Assembly: GCF_042646065.1 (NCBI RefSeq)
Contig: NZ_JBHRTA010000037.1
Location: forward strand, 169,142-233,141
Origin: Parapedobacter deserti
Lineage (GTDB): Bacteria > Bacteroidota > Bacteroidia > Sphingobacteriales > Sphingobacteriaceae
Direction: 5' to 3'
Length of the DNA: 64,000 bases
This document shows, piece by piece, positions 33,723 through 43,180 of this stretch (position 1 is its first letter; each line of letters begins with the position of its first letter). A program made the translations under genes and the position numbers. The notes below the pieces were generated by a model that was not told the DNA's origin, ran no database searches, and saw nothing but the letters and a program-made list of their open reading frames with translations.

Positions 33723-35030
33723 ATGAATAAAAGATATTTACCTGTACTATTCGTTGTTATATACGCTGTGTGCTCGATTGGCTGTAGCCGATCCGGAGGT
33801 GGTGAGCTTGTCGGTGTCAAGCGTGAGCGGTTAAAGACAAATAAGGTGCCGCACGGCATGGTCCTTATTCCGGGGGGCACGTTTATCATGGGTCAATCTG
33901 ACCAGGACATTACGTTTGCACAGATTGCACAGAACAGGCAGGTGACCATTTCTTCCTTTTATATGGACGAGACGGAGATCTCGAATAGCGAATATCGGCA
34001 ATTCGTCAATTGGGTCCGTGATTCGATACTAATTTACAATTTCCTGCAAGACGACAACTACTTTGTGCAGGTGGAAGGCACCAATGAGCGATACATTGAT
34101 TGGTCAAAGGTAAACAACAGCCGGCGATCGCTGTGGAACTCGAAAGACCAGGCGGTGCGCGAGCGCACCCGGCAGATGTACTACCAGGGCGAAGACCGTA
34201 TTTTCGGAAAAGATGAGCTTGATGTACGGTTGCTGCGCTATCATTATGAATGGTATGACCTTCGTGCAGCCACTGCGGCAAAAAACGACCCAACCAAAAC
34301 ACGGTCAGACTTTATTCGTCGGGACACTATTCTCGTATATCCGGATACGACCGTGTGGCTCAACGACTTCAGCTATGCGCAAAACGAGCCTATGGTAGAA
34401 GGATATTTCTCGCACCCTTCATTCGATGAATACCCAGTGGTAGGTGTGACCTGGCGACAGGCACAAGCTTTCAACATCTGGCGTTCGCGGCTGTTTGAAA
34501 ACCATCAGCGTAGCCGGAGAGGTGGAAGCCGGGAAATCAGGCAACCATACATGCTTCCATCCGAAGCGGAGTGGGAATATGCAGCCCGTGGGGGTCGGGT
34601 AGGTTCGCCATATCCTTGGGGAGGACCTTCCGCACGCAACGCGAAAGGATGTCTGATGGCCAATTTCAAACCGGGAAGAGGGAACTACATTGATGACGGA
34701 GCTGCATACACCGCCCCGGTTTATTCCTATTTCCCAAACGACTTCGGTTTATACAACATGGCTGGCAATGTGGCCGAGTGGACTTCATCCTCCTTCAACG
34801 AATCTGCTTCCTCATTTGTCCACGATATGAACCCGACGTACCGATATGATGCCAGGCCGGATGATCCTCAATCCCTCAAGCGCAAGGTCATCCGTGGCGG
34901 TTCATGGAAAGATATCGGGTACTTCTTGCAAAACTCCGCCCGGGCCTACGAATACCAGGACACAGCCAAATCTTATATCGGTTTCAGGAGCGTATCAGCC
35001 TATCCAGGGGTGGATCCAATGAACAATTAA
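33723..35030 (+). CDS. gldK: Type IX secretion/gliding lipoprotein GldK
   Basis: A 435-aa outer-membrane lipoprotein which with GldN forms the periplasmic ring of the type IX secretion system. The signal MNKRYLPVLFVVIYAVCSIG ends at the lipidated Cys21. The rest is a formylglycine-generating-enzyme (sulfatase-modifying factor) fold: GMVLIPGGTFIMGQSD, DETEISNSEYRQFVNW, YPVVGVTWRQAQAFNIWRSR, LPSEAEWEYAARGG, YNMAGNVAEWTSS and RGGSWKD. The charged insert around residues 125-220 is typical of GldK. It is the first gene of gldKLMN, with 52 bp to gldL. Confidence 0.95.
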   Translation: MNKRYLPVLFVVIYAVCSIGCSRSGGGELVGVKRERLKTNKVPHGMVLIPGGTFIMGQSDQDITFAQIAQNRQVTISSFYMDETEISNSEYRQFVNWVRDSILIYNFLQDDNYFVQVEGTNERYIDWSKVNNSRRSLWNSKDQAVRERTRQMYYQGEDRIFGKDELDVRLLRYHYEWYDLRAATAAKNDPTKTRSDFIRRDTILVYPDTTVWLNDFSYAQNEPMVEGYFSHPSFDEYPVVGVTWRQAQAFNIWRSRLFENHQRSRRGGSREIRQPYMLPSEAEWEYAARGGRVGSPYPWGGPSARNAKGCLMANFKPGRGNYIDDGAAYTAPVYSYFPNDFGLYNMAGNVAEWTSSSFNESASSFVHDMNPTYRYDARPDDPQSLKRKVIRGGSWKDIGYFLQNSARAYEYQDTAKSYIGFRSVSAYPGVDPMNN

Positions 35031-35082
35031 TTAGACAAACTCATAATCGACTTTTAGACATTAATTACCACATCGTAATACC

Positions 35083-35883
35083 ATGGCAGAAAAACGTAAA
35101 TTTAAGGTAGGCATCAACAATATTGTCTCATGGGGAGCAACCGTCGTGATCATCGGCCTTATGGCCAAATTACAACATTGGCCAGCCGGGGATTGGCTGA
35201 TTATACTTGGTCTTGGTACGGAAGCCATACTGTTCCTGCTTTTAGGGTTTCAGAATGAGGAAAAAGACGTAGATTGGACACGTGTATACCCTGAACTGGC
35301 GGACAATTACCAGGGTGAACTTCCCCAGCTTGCCGCGCGCCCGGTATCTGGAGCCGCTGGCACCACGGCCGCACTTGATAAGATGTTGCAGGACGCCAAA
35401 ATCAGCCCCGATCTCGTCGGCACGCTTGGCGAGGGGCTGCGTGCATTCAGCGACAAGGTTGCCGCCATATCTAATGTTTCGGACGCCTCCTTGGCTACCT
35501 CGCAGTTTACAGACAAAGTAAAAGGCGCCACCAATAGCTTCGACAAGCTCAACGTTGCTTTTGAAAAAGCATCTGCTGACCTGGCAGATATCGGTAACGC
35601 CAGCACAGACGCCCAAACCTATCAGAAACAAGTGGGCAAGCTGGCCAACAACCTGCAGCAGCTCAACGCGGTATATGAATTGGAGCTTAAGGAAGCTGGA
35701 GAAAAATTGAAATCCGTCACACAGCATTACGACAACCTATCGAAGACCTTACAGGCCTTTGGCGACTCCGCCTCAGATACGCAACAACTTAAGGAGCAGG
35801 TGAGCCAGCTGAATAAGAACCTAGGTTCGCTCAACGCGATCTACGGCAACATGCTGTCTGCAATGAACCAGCCGAGGGTGTAA
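35083..35883 (+). CDS. gldL: Type IX secretion/gliding motor protein GldL
   Basis: A 266-aa inner-membrane protein that forms, with GldM, the proton-driven motor of the type IX secretion system. Two membrane helices lie at about residues 12-30 (VSWGATVVIIGLMAKLQHW) and 35-54 (WLIILGLGTEAILFLLLGFQ). Glu48 of the second helix (GTEAILF) is at the position of the proton-channel glutamate. The C-terminal 200 residues are cytoplasmic and helical, with heptad-like repeats (LNKNLGSLNAIYGNML and similar). It is 43 bp from gldM. Confidence 0.95.
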   Translation: MAEKRKFKVGINNIVSWGATVVIIGLMAKLQHWPAGDWLIILGLGTEAILFLLLGFQNEEKDVDWTRVYPELADNYQGELPQLAARPVSGAAGTTAALDKMLQDAKISPDLVGTLGEGLRAFSDKVAAISNVSDASLATSQFTDKVKGATNSFDKLNVAFEKASADLADIGNASTDAQTYQKQVGKLANNLQQLNAVYELELKEAGEKLKSVTQHYDNLSKTLQAFGDSASDTQQLKEQVSQLNKNLGSLNAIYGNMLSAMNQPRV

Positions 35884-35926
35884 TTTATAGTAAGTAGTAG
35901 CGGCAAATCTTATAATAAATTACGCA

Positions 35927-37453
35927 ATGGCAGGAGGAAAACAGACACCAAGGCAACGAATGATGGGTATCCTATACTTGGTGTTATTGGGATTAGTAGC
36001 ATTGAACGTCAGCGACTCGGTATTGGATGCTTTTCGAAACTTGGCAATTAGCTTGGGTACCTCTACCCAAAATACCCAGGAAGGCATCGACAACATGTTC
36101 AATGCTTTCCGCTCAACAAAATTAAAGGACGAACCCGACAGGGCTCAACCAATACTTGAACGCGCCGAGCGGGCCAGCCAATTGGCGAATAACCTTTCAG
36201 GTTACATCGATTCGCTTCAGCTCATTTTACAACATGAAGGAGGCGGGTATAACGAGAAGACCGGTGACGTCCGCAAGCGCGACAACCTCAGCGTCAGCCC
36301 GCGCATCATGATCAGGCAGCAGGAAAAGCGAGCCGAGCGGCTTCGGAGCATGATCAACGACACCCGCGAGCAACTATTGGAACTCACCAACAATGAAGTT
36401 TCTTTCTCGCTCGACGCCCAGGATCCGCCCGCAAGAGGAGGTATCCAAAAATCTTGGGAGCAGGCTAACTTTGGCGACGGGATACCGCTTACCGCGGCGA
36501 TTACGGCATTGGAAAAAATCAAGACGGATGTAAAGAATGCTGAAGCAGCTGTTGTCAAGCACATTTTCGGTGAGATGGATATGGCCGTGGTAAACCTCGA
36601 CCGGTTTGCCGCTGTTGCTGTTGCGCCATCGTCTTATGTCATTCAGGGGCAGCCTTATACTGCCAAGATATTTCTGACGGCTTATGACTCTAAGTCCAAC
36701 CCGGAGATCACGGTGGGCGGCAACACGTTGCCCGTGACTGACGGCCAAGCCACCTATTCGGTCAACACGTCCAGCGAAGGCGTCTACAATTGGACGGGCA
36801 CTATCCGCGTGAAACAAACGGACGGTACTGTCAAGGAATATGTGACGGAGCCGCAGACATATCAGGTAGCGCGGCCTTCGGCAGTTGTATCGCCGGACGC
36901 GATGAATGTGCTGTATATCGGTGTGGACAATCCCATTTCGGTGTCTGCCCCCGGCATACCGAAAGAAAGCCTGTCCGTGAGTGGATCAGGGGTTACCGTA
37001 TCGGGATCGGGTGGCAAGTATGTGGCAAGGGTCACGCAGCCAGGTACGGCGAGCATTAACGTATCGGCACGGATAGGCGACCAAACCCAGTCGCTTGGTT
37101 CTACCAATTTCCGCGTTAAGCGCATTCCGAAACCTCAGGCACGGGTTGCCGGTCGTCCCGGAGGTGCCGTCGCAGCAGCCCAAATAAAGAGCCAAAACCG
37201 GATTTTCGCTGCGCTTGACGATTTCGAGTTTGATGCTAAGTTCAATATCTCGAGATTTTCAATGTTAATCCAGAAGCCCAGGGTAGACCCGATGGGGCCT
37301 TATCAAGGCACCGATGGCACGTTTTCGGGGCCGATGCAAAATGCATTGAGCTCGGTAGCCCCCGGTTCTTTTGTGTTTTTTTACAACATTATAGCTGTGG
37401 GCCCTGACGGGGTACAGCAAGAATTGGATCCGATATCGTTCCGGGTCAATTGA
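35927..37453 (+). CDS. gldM: Type IX secretion/gliding motor protein GldM
   Basis: A 508-aa protein with one N-terminal membrane helix (MMGILYLVLLGLVALNVSDS) that inserts into the GldL ring, and a long periplasmic part. A helical domain to about residue 220 is followed by beta-sandwich domains (ASSYVIQGQPYTAKIFLTAY; PDAMNVLYIGVDNPISVSAP) that reach the GldKN ring. The order and sizes match GldM of known systems. It is 16 bp from gldN. Confidence 0.96.
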   Translation: MAGGKQTPRQRMMGILYLVLLGLVALNVSDSVLDAFRNLAISLGTSTQNTQEGIDNMFNAFRSTKLKDEPDRAQPILERAERASQLANNLSGYIDSLQLILQHEGGGYNEKTGDVRKRDNLSVSPRIMIRQQEKRAERLRSMINDTREQLLELTNNEVSFSLDAQDPPARGGIQKSWEQANFGDGIPLTAAITALEKIKTDVKNAEAAVVKHIFGEMDMAVVNLDRFAAVAVAPSSYVIQGQPYTAKIFLTAYDSKSNPEITVGGNTLPVTDGQATYSVNTSSEGVYNWTGTIRVKQTDGTVKEYVTEPQTYQVARPSAVVSPDAMNVLYIGVDNPISVSAPGIPKESLSVSGSGVTVSGSGGKYVARVTQPGTASINVSARIGDQTQSLGSTNFRVKRIPKPQARVAGRPGGAVAAAQIKSQNRIFAALDDFEFDAKFNISRFSMLIQKPRVDPMGPYQGTDGTFSGPMQNALSSVAPGSFVFFYNIIAVGPDGVQQELDPISFRVN

Positions 37454-37469
37454 TTTTGGTTAAAAGGAG

Positions 37470-38432
37470 GTGATCATGAAAGTGTATGGTCTTTTAGCAT
37501 TGTTGGCTGCTGGGCTTACAGTGTCTGCCCAGCAGGGTAATCTTTCCAACAGCACAACGCCTATCGCGGCGGAAGAGCCACCCGTCGACGGGTATTACGT
37601 AAAATCCGACATTTTGGATCGGGAAGTGGTGCCATATTCAATCATCCGCCCCACCGATGCAGCCTACGTAAAGCGCATATGGCGTGAGTTTGACGTGCGG
37701 GAAAAAATGAACAGCTTATATGCCTCGCCGAAATCAAGGCTGATCGACGTGATCATGGAAGCTGTATTGGCTGGCGAACTCACGGCCTACGACCCTACCC
37801 CGACCGAAGGCGACCCGACGGGCGACAGTTTTAAAACGCGCCTCGCGCCTGATCAGGTGCTGGGAAGGTTTGGATCAGACAGCACACTGGTGGAAGAGTA
37901 TGACGAAGACGGCAATGTCATTGCATCGCACTTCGAAGCCGCCGCATTCGATCCGGATGACGTCGTACGTTTCCGGATCAAGGAAGACTGGATATTTGAC
38001 AAACAGCGGTCGGTATTCGAGCCGCGTATCATTGGTATTGCGCCGTTGGTTTCACCGAAAATCGATGAAATTACGGGCGGAGGCACCGGCGATTTCGGGG
38101 GAGAAGTGCCTCCGGATATTTCCGGCATGCCCACAGGTGGCGACTCACCGGCTATTGCAGCTGATGCTTATCCAGCATTCTGGATCTATTTCCCCGAAGC
38201 GAGGCATATATTCGTCAATAAGGAAGTCACCTCCCGCCATAATGATGCTACAGGACTCAGCTATGATGACGTGTTCATTAAGCGTCTCTTTTCCAGCTAC
38301 ATCGTAAAACAGTCCAACCCCGAAGATCTGCGCATCCGTGACTATATTGACAACGGCCTGGAACGGCTGTATGAGGCTGAACGCATCAAAAAGAGCCTTG
38401 TTGATTTCGAGCAGGATTTATGGTCATACTAA
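37470..38432 (+). CDS. gldN: Type IX secretion/gliding protein GldN
   Basis: A 320-aa periplasmic protein with a signal peptide (MIMKVYGLLALLAAGLTVSA). It binds GldK in the secretion ring. Family marks are DREVVPYSIIRPTDAAYVKR, RIWREFDVREKMN, IKEDWIFDKQRSVFEPRIIG, YPAFWIYFPEARHIFVNKEV and DVFIKRLFSSYIVKQSN. A proline and glycine rich insert (GGGTGDFGGEVPPDISGMPT) interrupts the middle. It closes the gldKLMN operon; no clear T-rich terminator was found in the 175 bp behind it. Confidence 0.95.
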   Translation: MIMKVYGLLALLAAGLTVSAQQGNLSNSTTPIAAEEPPVDGYYVKSDILDREVVPYSIIRPTDAAYVKRIWREFDVREKMNSLYASPKSRLIDVIMEAVLAGELTAYDPTPTEGDPTGDSFKTRLAPDQVLGRFGSDSTLVEEYDEDGNVIASHFEAAAFDPDDVVRFRIKEDWIFDKQRSVFEPRIIGIAPLVSPKIDEITGGGTGDFGGEVPPDISGMPTGGDSPAIAADAYPAFWIYFPEARHIFVNKEVTSRHNDATGLSYDDVFIKRLFSSYIVKQSNPEDLRIRDYIDNGLERLYEAERIKKSLVDFEQDLWSY

Positions 38433-38538
38433 CGGTCAGCGCCAAATGGTTCATCACATGCTGTCATCCGTTATTTTTTTGGCACGTAAATAGTTGTGTC
38501 TTTTTTATAATGTTAATGTAAAATTGATGTACTTCATA

Positions 38539-38567
38539 TTGGGGGAGATGAAGTTTCCTTAAGTTTG
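38539..38567 (+). promoter_or_regulatory. Promoter of the JmjC-like gene
   Basis: TTG (38539-38541) and TAAGTTTG (38560-38567) are 18 nt apart, a full match to the Bacteroidota promoter, 40 nt before the GTG start. Confidence 0.6.
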
Positions 38568-38607
38568 CATTATGCGTTAACAATTATTTCAAACTAGCTA
38601 TAAGGTC

Positions 38608-39483
38608 GTGCAACTCAAAAAAGTAGAAAAAATCTCCGGGATACGCTCGGCTGACTTCATCAAAGATTACATGAATAAGGGGGTACCCGTAATCATGAAT
38701 GATTTCGTTAGCAAGGAAAGCCCTGCTTGGAGCAAATGGAATTATGACTATTTCAAGGAAATAGCCGGAGATATCGTCATTTCGTTGCATGGGAGGGAGG
38801 ATGCGTCCAATGACCGCGCTGCCAGCGCTCCTGTTGCAAAAATGAAGTTCAGTGAGTACCTGGATATGATTGAGCGCGAGCCGACAGATCTGCGCATCTT
38901 TTTGTTCAACCTCATGAAATTGAAGCCGGAGCTCAACCATGATCTGATTTACAATGACGTAACGGGCGGCAAGGTACTACAGTGGTTGCCTTATCTTTTT
39001 TTTGGAGGCGAAGGCTCCAGCACTCGCAACCACTTTGACATCGACATGTCACACGTCTTTCTCACCCAGTACAAGGGTATCAAAAGGATTTGGCTGTTCC
39101 CATTGGACCAGTCGGATTTGATGTACAAGCTGCCATATAATTTCCATAGCATCGCCAACCTCAGAAATCCAGACTATAACAAATTCCCTGCGTTGAAGTA
39201 CCTCGATGGCTATGAAGCCGAGATACATCCGGGCGAGACGCTGTTTATGCCCTCTGGTTGGTGGCACTACATCCAATACGTTACTGAAGGATATTCGATC
39301 AGTGTACGGGCGTTGCCTTCTAAAGTGTATGACAGATGGCGCGGATTCCGCAATCTTGTCATCACCCGCCATTTTGACAATACCATGCGAAAGATCTTTA
39401 AGGACCGTTGGTTTCATTACAAGATCGACACAGCAAACCGACGGGCGGAGCGAGCGTTGAAAAAAGTGCAGTATTTCGATTAA
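38608..39483 (+). CDS. Cupin-like JmjC-domain protein (Fe(II)/2-oxoglutarate oxygenase type)
   Basis: A 291-aa protein with the JmjC/cupin_8 fold. His142 and Asp144 in RNHFDIDMSHVFL and His220 in SGWWHYIQYV form the Fe(II) facial triad; GGEGSSTRNHFD and HPGETLFMPSGWWH are typical of bacterial JmjC hydroxylases. The start is a GTG at 38608 (MQLKKVEKISGIRSADFIKD). Homologues hydroxylate protein side chains, for example in ribosomal proteins; the target here is not visible from sequence or context. The basic, helical C-terminus (YDRWRGFRNLVITRHF onward) is family-typical. The gene is followed by a tiny membrane-protein gene and ridA. Confidence 0.85.
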   Translation: MQLKKVEKISGIRSADFIKDYMNKGVPVIMNDFVSKESPAWSKWNYDYFKEIAGDIVISLHGREDASNDRAASAPVAKMKFSEYLDMIEREPTDLRIFLFNLMKLKPELNHDLIYNDVTGGKVLQWLPYLFFGGEGSSTRNHFDIDMSHVFLTQYKGIKRIWLFPLDQSDLMYKLPYNFHSIANLRNPDYNKFPALKYLDGYEAEIHPGETLFMPSGWWHYIQYVTEGYSISVRALPSKVYDRWRGFRNLVITRHFDNTMRKIFKDRWFHYKIDTANRRAERALKKVQYFD

Positions 39484-39585
39484 CATCTGCGACCACCCTG
39501 GAAGGCGCCTTGGGTGGTTGTATCTTTCTCAGAACTGCCCGGCAGCAATTCTTTTTGATGGTTAAGGCCGAAACTTCGTATCGTC

Positions 39586-39726
39586 ATGTATTTTTTTAGG
39601 AAAAAAGATCCCGATCGCCCCCGCAGCTTCAACCTGCGCGTGATGCATGCCATCAATGTGACGGCCATCACCTTGTTTTTGCTGGCCATCCTTTATAAAA
39701 TCATAGAACGCATTTTTTTTAGTTGA
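39586..39726 (+). CDS. 46-aa single-helix membrane protein
   Basis: The frame reads MYFFRKKDPDRPRSFNLRVM, then HAINVTAITLFLLAILYKII, ending ERIFFS. A basic N-terminal third precedes one hydrophobic helix (about residues 22-41). It resembles a small Bacteroidota membrane-protein family (DUF6728-like, from memory). The start at 39586 and the stop TGA at 39724 lie 18 bp before ridA, so it is probably co-transcribed with it. A T8 run near the end (39713-39720) could cause slippage. Confidence 0.6.
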   Translation: MYFFRKKDPDRPRSFNLRVMHAINVTAITLFLLAILYKIIERIFFS

Positions 39727-39744
39727 CTACACAACTTTAATGCT

Positions 39745-40134
39745 ATGTCAGTACCGAAAGAAGTCATTAATACCTCACAAGCACCGGCCCCAATAGGTCC
39801 CTACAACCAAGCCATCAAGGCTGGTAACACACTTTATGTATCCGGGCAGATCGCCCTGTCGCCAGAGACTGGCGGATTGGTGCAGGGCACCATCGCTGAT
39901 GAAGCGCACCAAGTATTGAAGAACCTGAAAGCCGTGCTGAAAGCGGCAGGATACGCTTTTAACGATGTCGTCAAGACCACAATTTTTCTGCGTGATATGG
40001 CTGACTTCAGTGCGGTCAATGCGGTATATGGCGAGTATTTCACCGAGCAGGCCCCTGCACGGGAAACGGTAGCCGTTTCAGGGCTCCCCAAAAATGTGAA
40101 TGTAGAAATCTCTGTCATTGCGTGGAAAGCGTAA
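39745..40134 (+). CDS. ridA: RidA family enamine/imine deaminase
   Basis: A 129-aa YjgF/YER057c/UK114 protein that hydrolyses reactive 2-aminoacrylate and related enamines released by PLP-dependent enzymes. The motifs APAPIGPYNQAIKAGNTLYVSGQ and KTTIFLRDMADFSAVNAVYGEYF are diagnostic. The catalytic Arg is in PARETVAVSGLPKNVNVEI. The TAA stop touches the ATG of the following permease gene (40135), so the two are probably coupled. Serine dehydratase (sdaA), one source of such enamines, is also in the window. Confidence 0.96.
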   Translation: MSVPKEVINTSQAPAPIGPYNQAIKAGNTLYVSGQIALSPETGGLVQGTIADEAHQVLKNLKAVLKAAGYAFNDVVKTTIFLRDMADFSAVNAVYGEYFTEQAPARETVAVSGLPKNVNVEISVIAWKA

Positions 40135-41034
40135 ATGCGAAGCCGTATTAAATATTTTCTGGCGGCTTTTTTAGCGGCGGCGCTTTGGGGGTTTATGGCC
40201 ATTCCGCTACGCGGAATCAAGGAGTGGCCCGCTGAAGACATTCTCTATTACCGGATTTTCGCGTCTGTGATTTTGATCTGGCTATTTATTTTTTCGTTTC
40301 GAAGAAAAGTCTTGCACAGCGATATCAAGCATATCAAAAGCCTTCAGCCGCCCTTACGGCGCCAACTGGGATGGCTTACACTGGCTGCCAGCCTTCTCAT
40401 TATCAGCAATTGGTTTTGCTTTATTTATGCAGTCAACCATGTGAGTATTCAATCGGCTGCCTTTGCTTACTTGGTCTGTCCATTGCTTACCACGCTTGCC
40501 GGGTTTCTCCTGCTCAAGGAAGACTTGTCGCTTGTCAAAAAGATCAGCATCGGCATTGCCTTTATCAGCGTAGCCATGCTTGCCAGCGGCTCCTTTTATG
40601 AGGTCTCCTGGTCCGTGGCCATTGCGTCATTTTATGCCCTGTATTTGGTCGTTCAACGCGTGCTCCGGGACGTGGACAGGCTCAACTTACTGGCCGTGCA
40701 ACTCACCGTCTGCGGTTTCCTGATCTTACCTTTTCTGCTGTGGCAGCAACACCCGATCCCACTCGATCCGAATTTTTGGATCAACATTGTCGTGATAGCG
40801 GTCATCTTTACCATCATCCCCTTATACATGAGCATGTATGCGCTCAACGGCGTGTCTTCATCCACGGTTGGCATCCTCATTTATATCAACCCCATCGTAG
40901 CCTTTATTGTAGCGGTATTATATTTTCATGAGCGCATTAGTACGCACCACTTGCTGGCTTACGGCATTCTTTCGGTGGCGGTGTTGCTTTTCAATTGGAA
41001 CACGTTTCGCAAAGTTTTTCATAAATTCGCATGA
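40135..41034 (+). CDS. EamA family permease (RarD-like)
   Basis: A 299-aa inner-membrane protein with about ten hydrophobic helices in two EamA halves. It starts immediately after ridA (MRSRIKYFLAAFLAAALWGF, then MAIPLRGIKEWPAEDILYYR), and the segment ILYYRIF resembles the RarD group. The second half contains YALYLVVQRVLRD, VSSSTVGILIYINPIVAFIVAV and FHERIS. The substrate of such drug/metabolite transporters cannot be read from sequence. recG follows 21 bp later on the same strand. Confidence 0.88.
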   Translation: MRSRIKYFLAAFLAAALWGFMAIPLRGIKEWPAEDILYYRIFASVILIWLFIFSFRRKVLHSDIKHIKSLQPPLRRQLGWLTLAASLLIISNWFCFIYAVNHVSIQSAAFAYLVCPLLTTLAGFLLLKEDLSLVKKISIGIAFISVAMLASGSFYEVSWSVAIASFYALYLVVQRVLRDVDRLNLLAVQLTVCGFLILPFLLWQQHPIPLDPNFWINIVVIAVIFTIIPLYMSMYALNGVSSSTVGILIYINPIVAFIVAVLYFHERISTHHLLAYGILSVAVLLFNWNTFRKVFHKFA

Positions 41035-41055
41035 CCCGCTGAAAGGAACGTAGCC

Positions 41056-43161
41056 GTGACACAGCTGAGTACCATAACACCCATAGAATACCTGAAAGGC
41101 GTGGGTCCAAGCCGTGCTGAAGTGCTCAAAAGCGAATTGGATATCCATACCTTCGGCAATCTGCTCAACTATTATCCGTTTCGCTATATTGACCGCACGC
41201 GATTTCATAAAATCCGGCAGTTGCACCCCGATATGCCAGCAGCACAGGTCATCGGCCGCTTGATGCACATGGAGGAATTGGGTGAGCGTAGAAGCAAGCG
41301 CCTAGTTGCGCATTTCAGGGACGACACCGGCATCATGGAGCTGGTATGGTTCCAAAGCACCGTCTGGCTCAAAAAATCTTTGAAATTGGGGGCCGTGTAT
41401 GTTGTTTACGGGAAGCCTAGCCTGTTCAACGATCAGCTATCGATGACACATCCGGAAATGGAGTTGTATCAACCGGGCGCAAAGCAAGCCGGCAATATGA
41501 GTCTGCAGCCCGTATATAGTTCTACCGAAAAACTAAAAAAGTTTACGCTTGACAGCCGCGGTATCCAAAAGCTAGCGTTGACTTTGTTAGAAACCATTGC
41601 GCACCAACTTGAGGAGGACTTGCCCGACTACCTGCTCCAAAGCCATGGACTAATGCCCCTTCCGAAAGCCTTGGTCGCGATCCACTTCCCGAAAAATCAG
41701 CAGGAACTCTCGCAAGCAATACACCGGTTGAAATTCAATGAGTTGTTTTTCGTACAACTGAAATTGTTGAAAAACAAACTGCTGAACACCCAGAAATTTA
41801 AAGGACACCGGTTTGATACCGTAGGCAAGCGGTTCCATACGTTTTATCACGAGCAGCTCCCGTTTTCGCTCACTGATGCCCAGAAACGGGTAATCAAAGA
41901 AATTCGGAAAGATACCGCAACAGGTGCGCAACTCAACCGGCTTGTGCAGGGCGATGTGGGCAGCGGAAAAACCGTAGTGGCGCTGATGAGCATGCTGCTC
42001 GCTGCAGACAACGGCTTCCAAGCCTGCCTGATGGCTCCTACCGAAATACTAGCGCAGCAACATCACCACAGCATCAGAAAGCTCTTGGGCAACAAGATTG
42101 CTGCTGTGCAACTGCTCACAGGATCTACGCCCAAAAAAGACCGTCGCATCATCCATACACAGCTGGAAGACGGCACGCTCGATATCTTAGTGGGTACGCA
42201 CGCTTTGATCGAGGATACGGTACGCTTCAAAAATCTCGGCTTGGTCGTTATCGACGAGCAGCACCGTTTCGGGGTGGAGCAACGTGCCAAACTTTGGCGC
42301 AAAAACAGCACCCCTCCTCATATGCTGGTCATGACGGCCACCCCTATACCACGCACGCTCGCCATGACCTTGTACGGCGACCTTGACATTTCGGTCATCG
42401 ATGAGCTGCCTGCGGGCCGCAAGCCCATCAAAACGCTGCACCTTTATGAAAGCAGTCGCCTGCGCATGTTTGGTTTCATGAAAGAAGAAATTGCCAAGGG
42501 CAGACAGGTGTACATCGTGTATCCGCTCATTAAGGAAAGCGAAAAAATGGATCTTTTGTATCTGGAAGCTGGGCTGGAAACATTGCGGAATGAATTTCCC
42601 CTGCCAAGATATCCGATCAGCATTGTGCATGGCAAGATGCCGGTCAAAGACAAGGAATTTGAGATGCAACGCTTCGTCAAGGGAGAAACGCCGATCATGG
42701 TAGCCACCACGGTTATTGAGGTAGGTGTAGACGTCCCCAATGCCACGGTTATGATCATCGAAAACGCAGAGCGCTTTGGGTTGTCGCAGTTGCATCAGCT
42801 GCGAGGACGCGTGGGCCGCGGCGCTGAGCAATCATACTGCATCCTGATGTCTGGCGACAAACTGAGCAAGGAAAGCAAACTCCGCCTGGAAACCATGGTC
42901 CGTACAAACGACGGTTTTGAAATTGCCGAAGTAGACCTGCAATTGCGCGGCCCCGGAGACATCGCTGGCACTCAGCAAAGCGGTGTACTTGATCTCAAGC
43001 TCGCCGATCTAACCGCAGACCATGCCTTGCTGGCGGAGGCACGCGGTAGCGTAATCCGCATTTTCAACGAAGACCCGCGGCTCACAAAACCAGAAAACGC
43101 ACGGCTTAGGGCATATTTCGCTAAAAGCGATGCCGGGATCGGCTGGGAAAAGATATCGTAA
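41056..43161 (+). CDS. recG: ATP-dependent DNA helicase RecG
   Basis: A 701-aa helicase that reverses stalled forks and processes branched DNA. A GTG start at 41056 gives MTQLSTITPIEYLKGVGPSR, the usual beginning. The N-terminal wedge domain (residues 60-160) includes RRSKRLVAHFRDDTGIMEL. Helicase motifs are QGDVGSGKTVVALMSML (Walker A), VIDEQHRFGVEQR (DEQH), VMTATPIPRTLAMTLYGDLD and QLRGRVGRGAEQSYC. The C-terminus is complete. It probably shares a transcript with the upstream permease gene and the downstream GNAT gene (19 bp). Confidence 0.98.
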   Translation: MTQLSTITPIEYLKGVGPSRAEVLKSELDIHTFGNLLNYYPFRYIDRTRFHKIRQLHPDMPAAQVIGRLMHMEELGERRSKRLVAHFRDDTGIMELVWFQSTVWLKKSLKLGAVYVVYGKPSLFNDQLSMTHPEMELYQPGAKQAGNMSLQPVYSSTEKLKKFTLDSRGIQKLALTLLETIAHQLEEDLPDYLLQSHGLMPLPKALVAIHFPKNQQELSQAIHRLKFNELFFVQLKLLKNKLLNTQKFKGHRFDTVGKRFHTFYHEQLPFSLTDAQKRVIKEIRKDTATGAQLNRLVQGDVGSGKTVVALMSMLLAADNGFQACLMAPTEILAQQHHHSIRKLLGNKIAAVQLLTGSTPKKDRRIIHTQLEDGTLDILVGTHALIEDTVRFKNLGLVVIDEQHRFGVEQRAKLWRKNSTPPHMLVMTATPIPRTLAMTLYGDLDISVIDELPAGRKPIKTLHLYESSRLRMFGFMKEEIAKGRQVYIVYPLIKESEKMDLLYLEAGLETLRNEFPLPRYPISIVHGKMPVKDKEFEMQRFVKGETPIMVATTVIEVGVDVPNATVMIIENAERFGLSQLHQLRGRVGRGAEQSYCILMSGDKLSKESKLRLETMVRTNDGFEIAEVDLQLRGPGDIAGTQQSGVLDLKLADLTADHALLAEARGSVIRIFNEDPRLTKPENARLRAYFAKSDAGIGWEKIS

Positions 43162-43180
43162 GGACGAAACGACTATAATC

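Noticed and set aside
42187..42831. A 214-codon frame antisense to recG
   Set aside because: Shadow of the RecG helicase motifs on the plus strand; no independent support.
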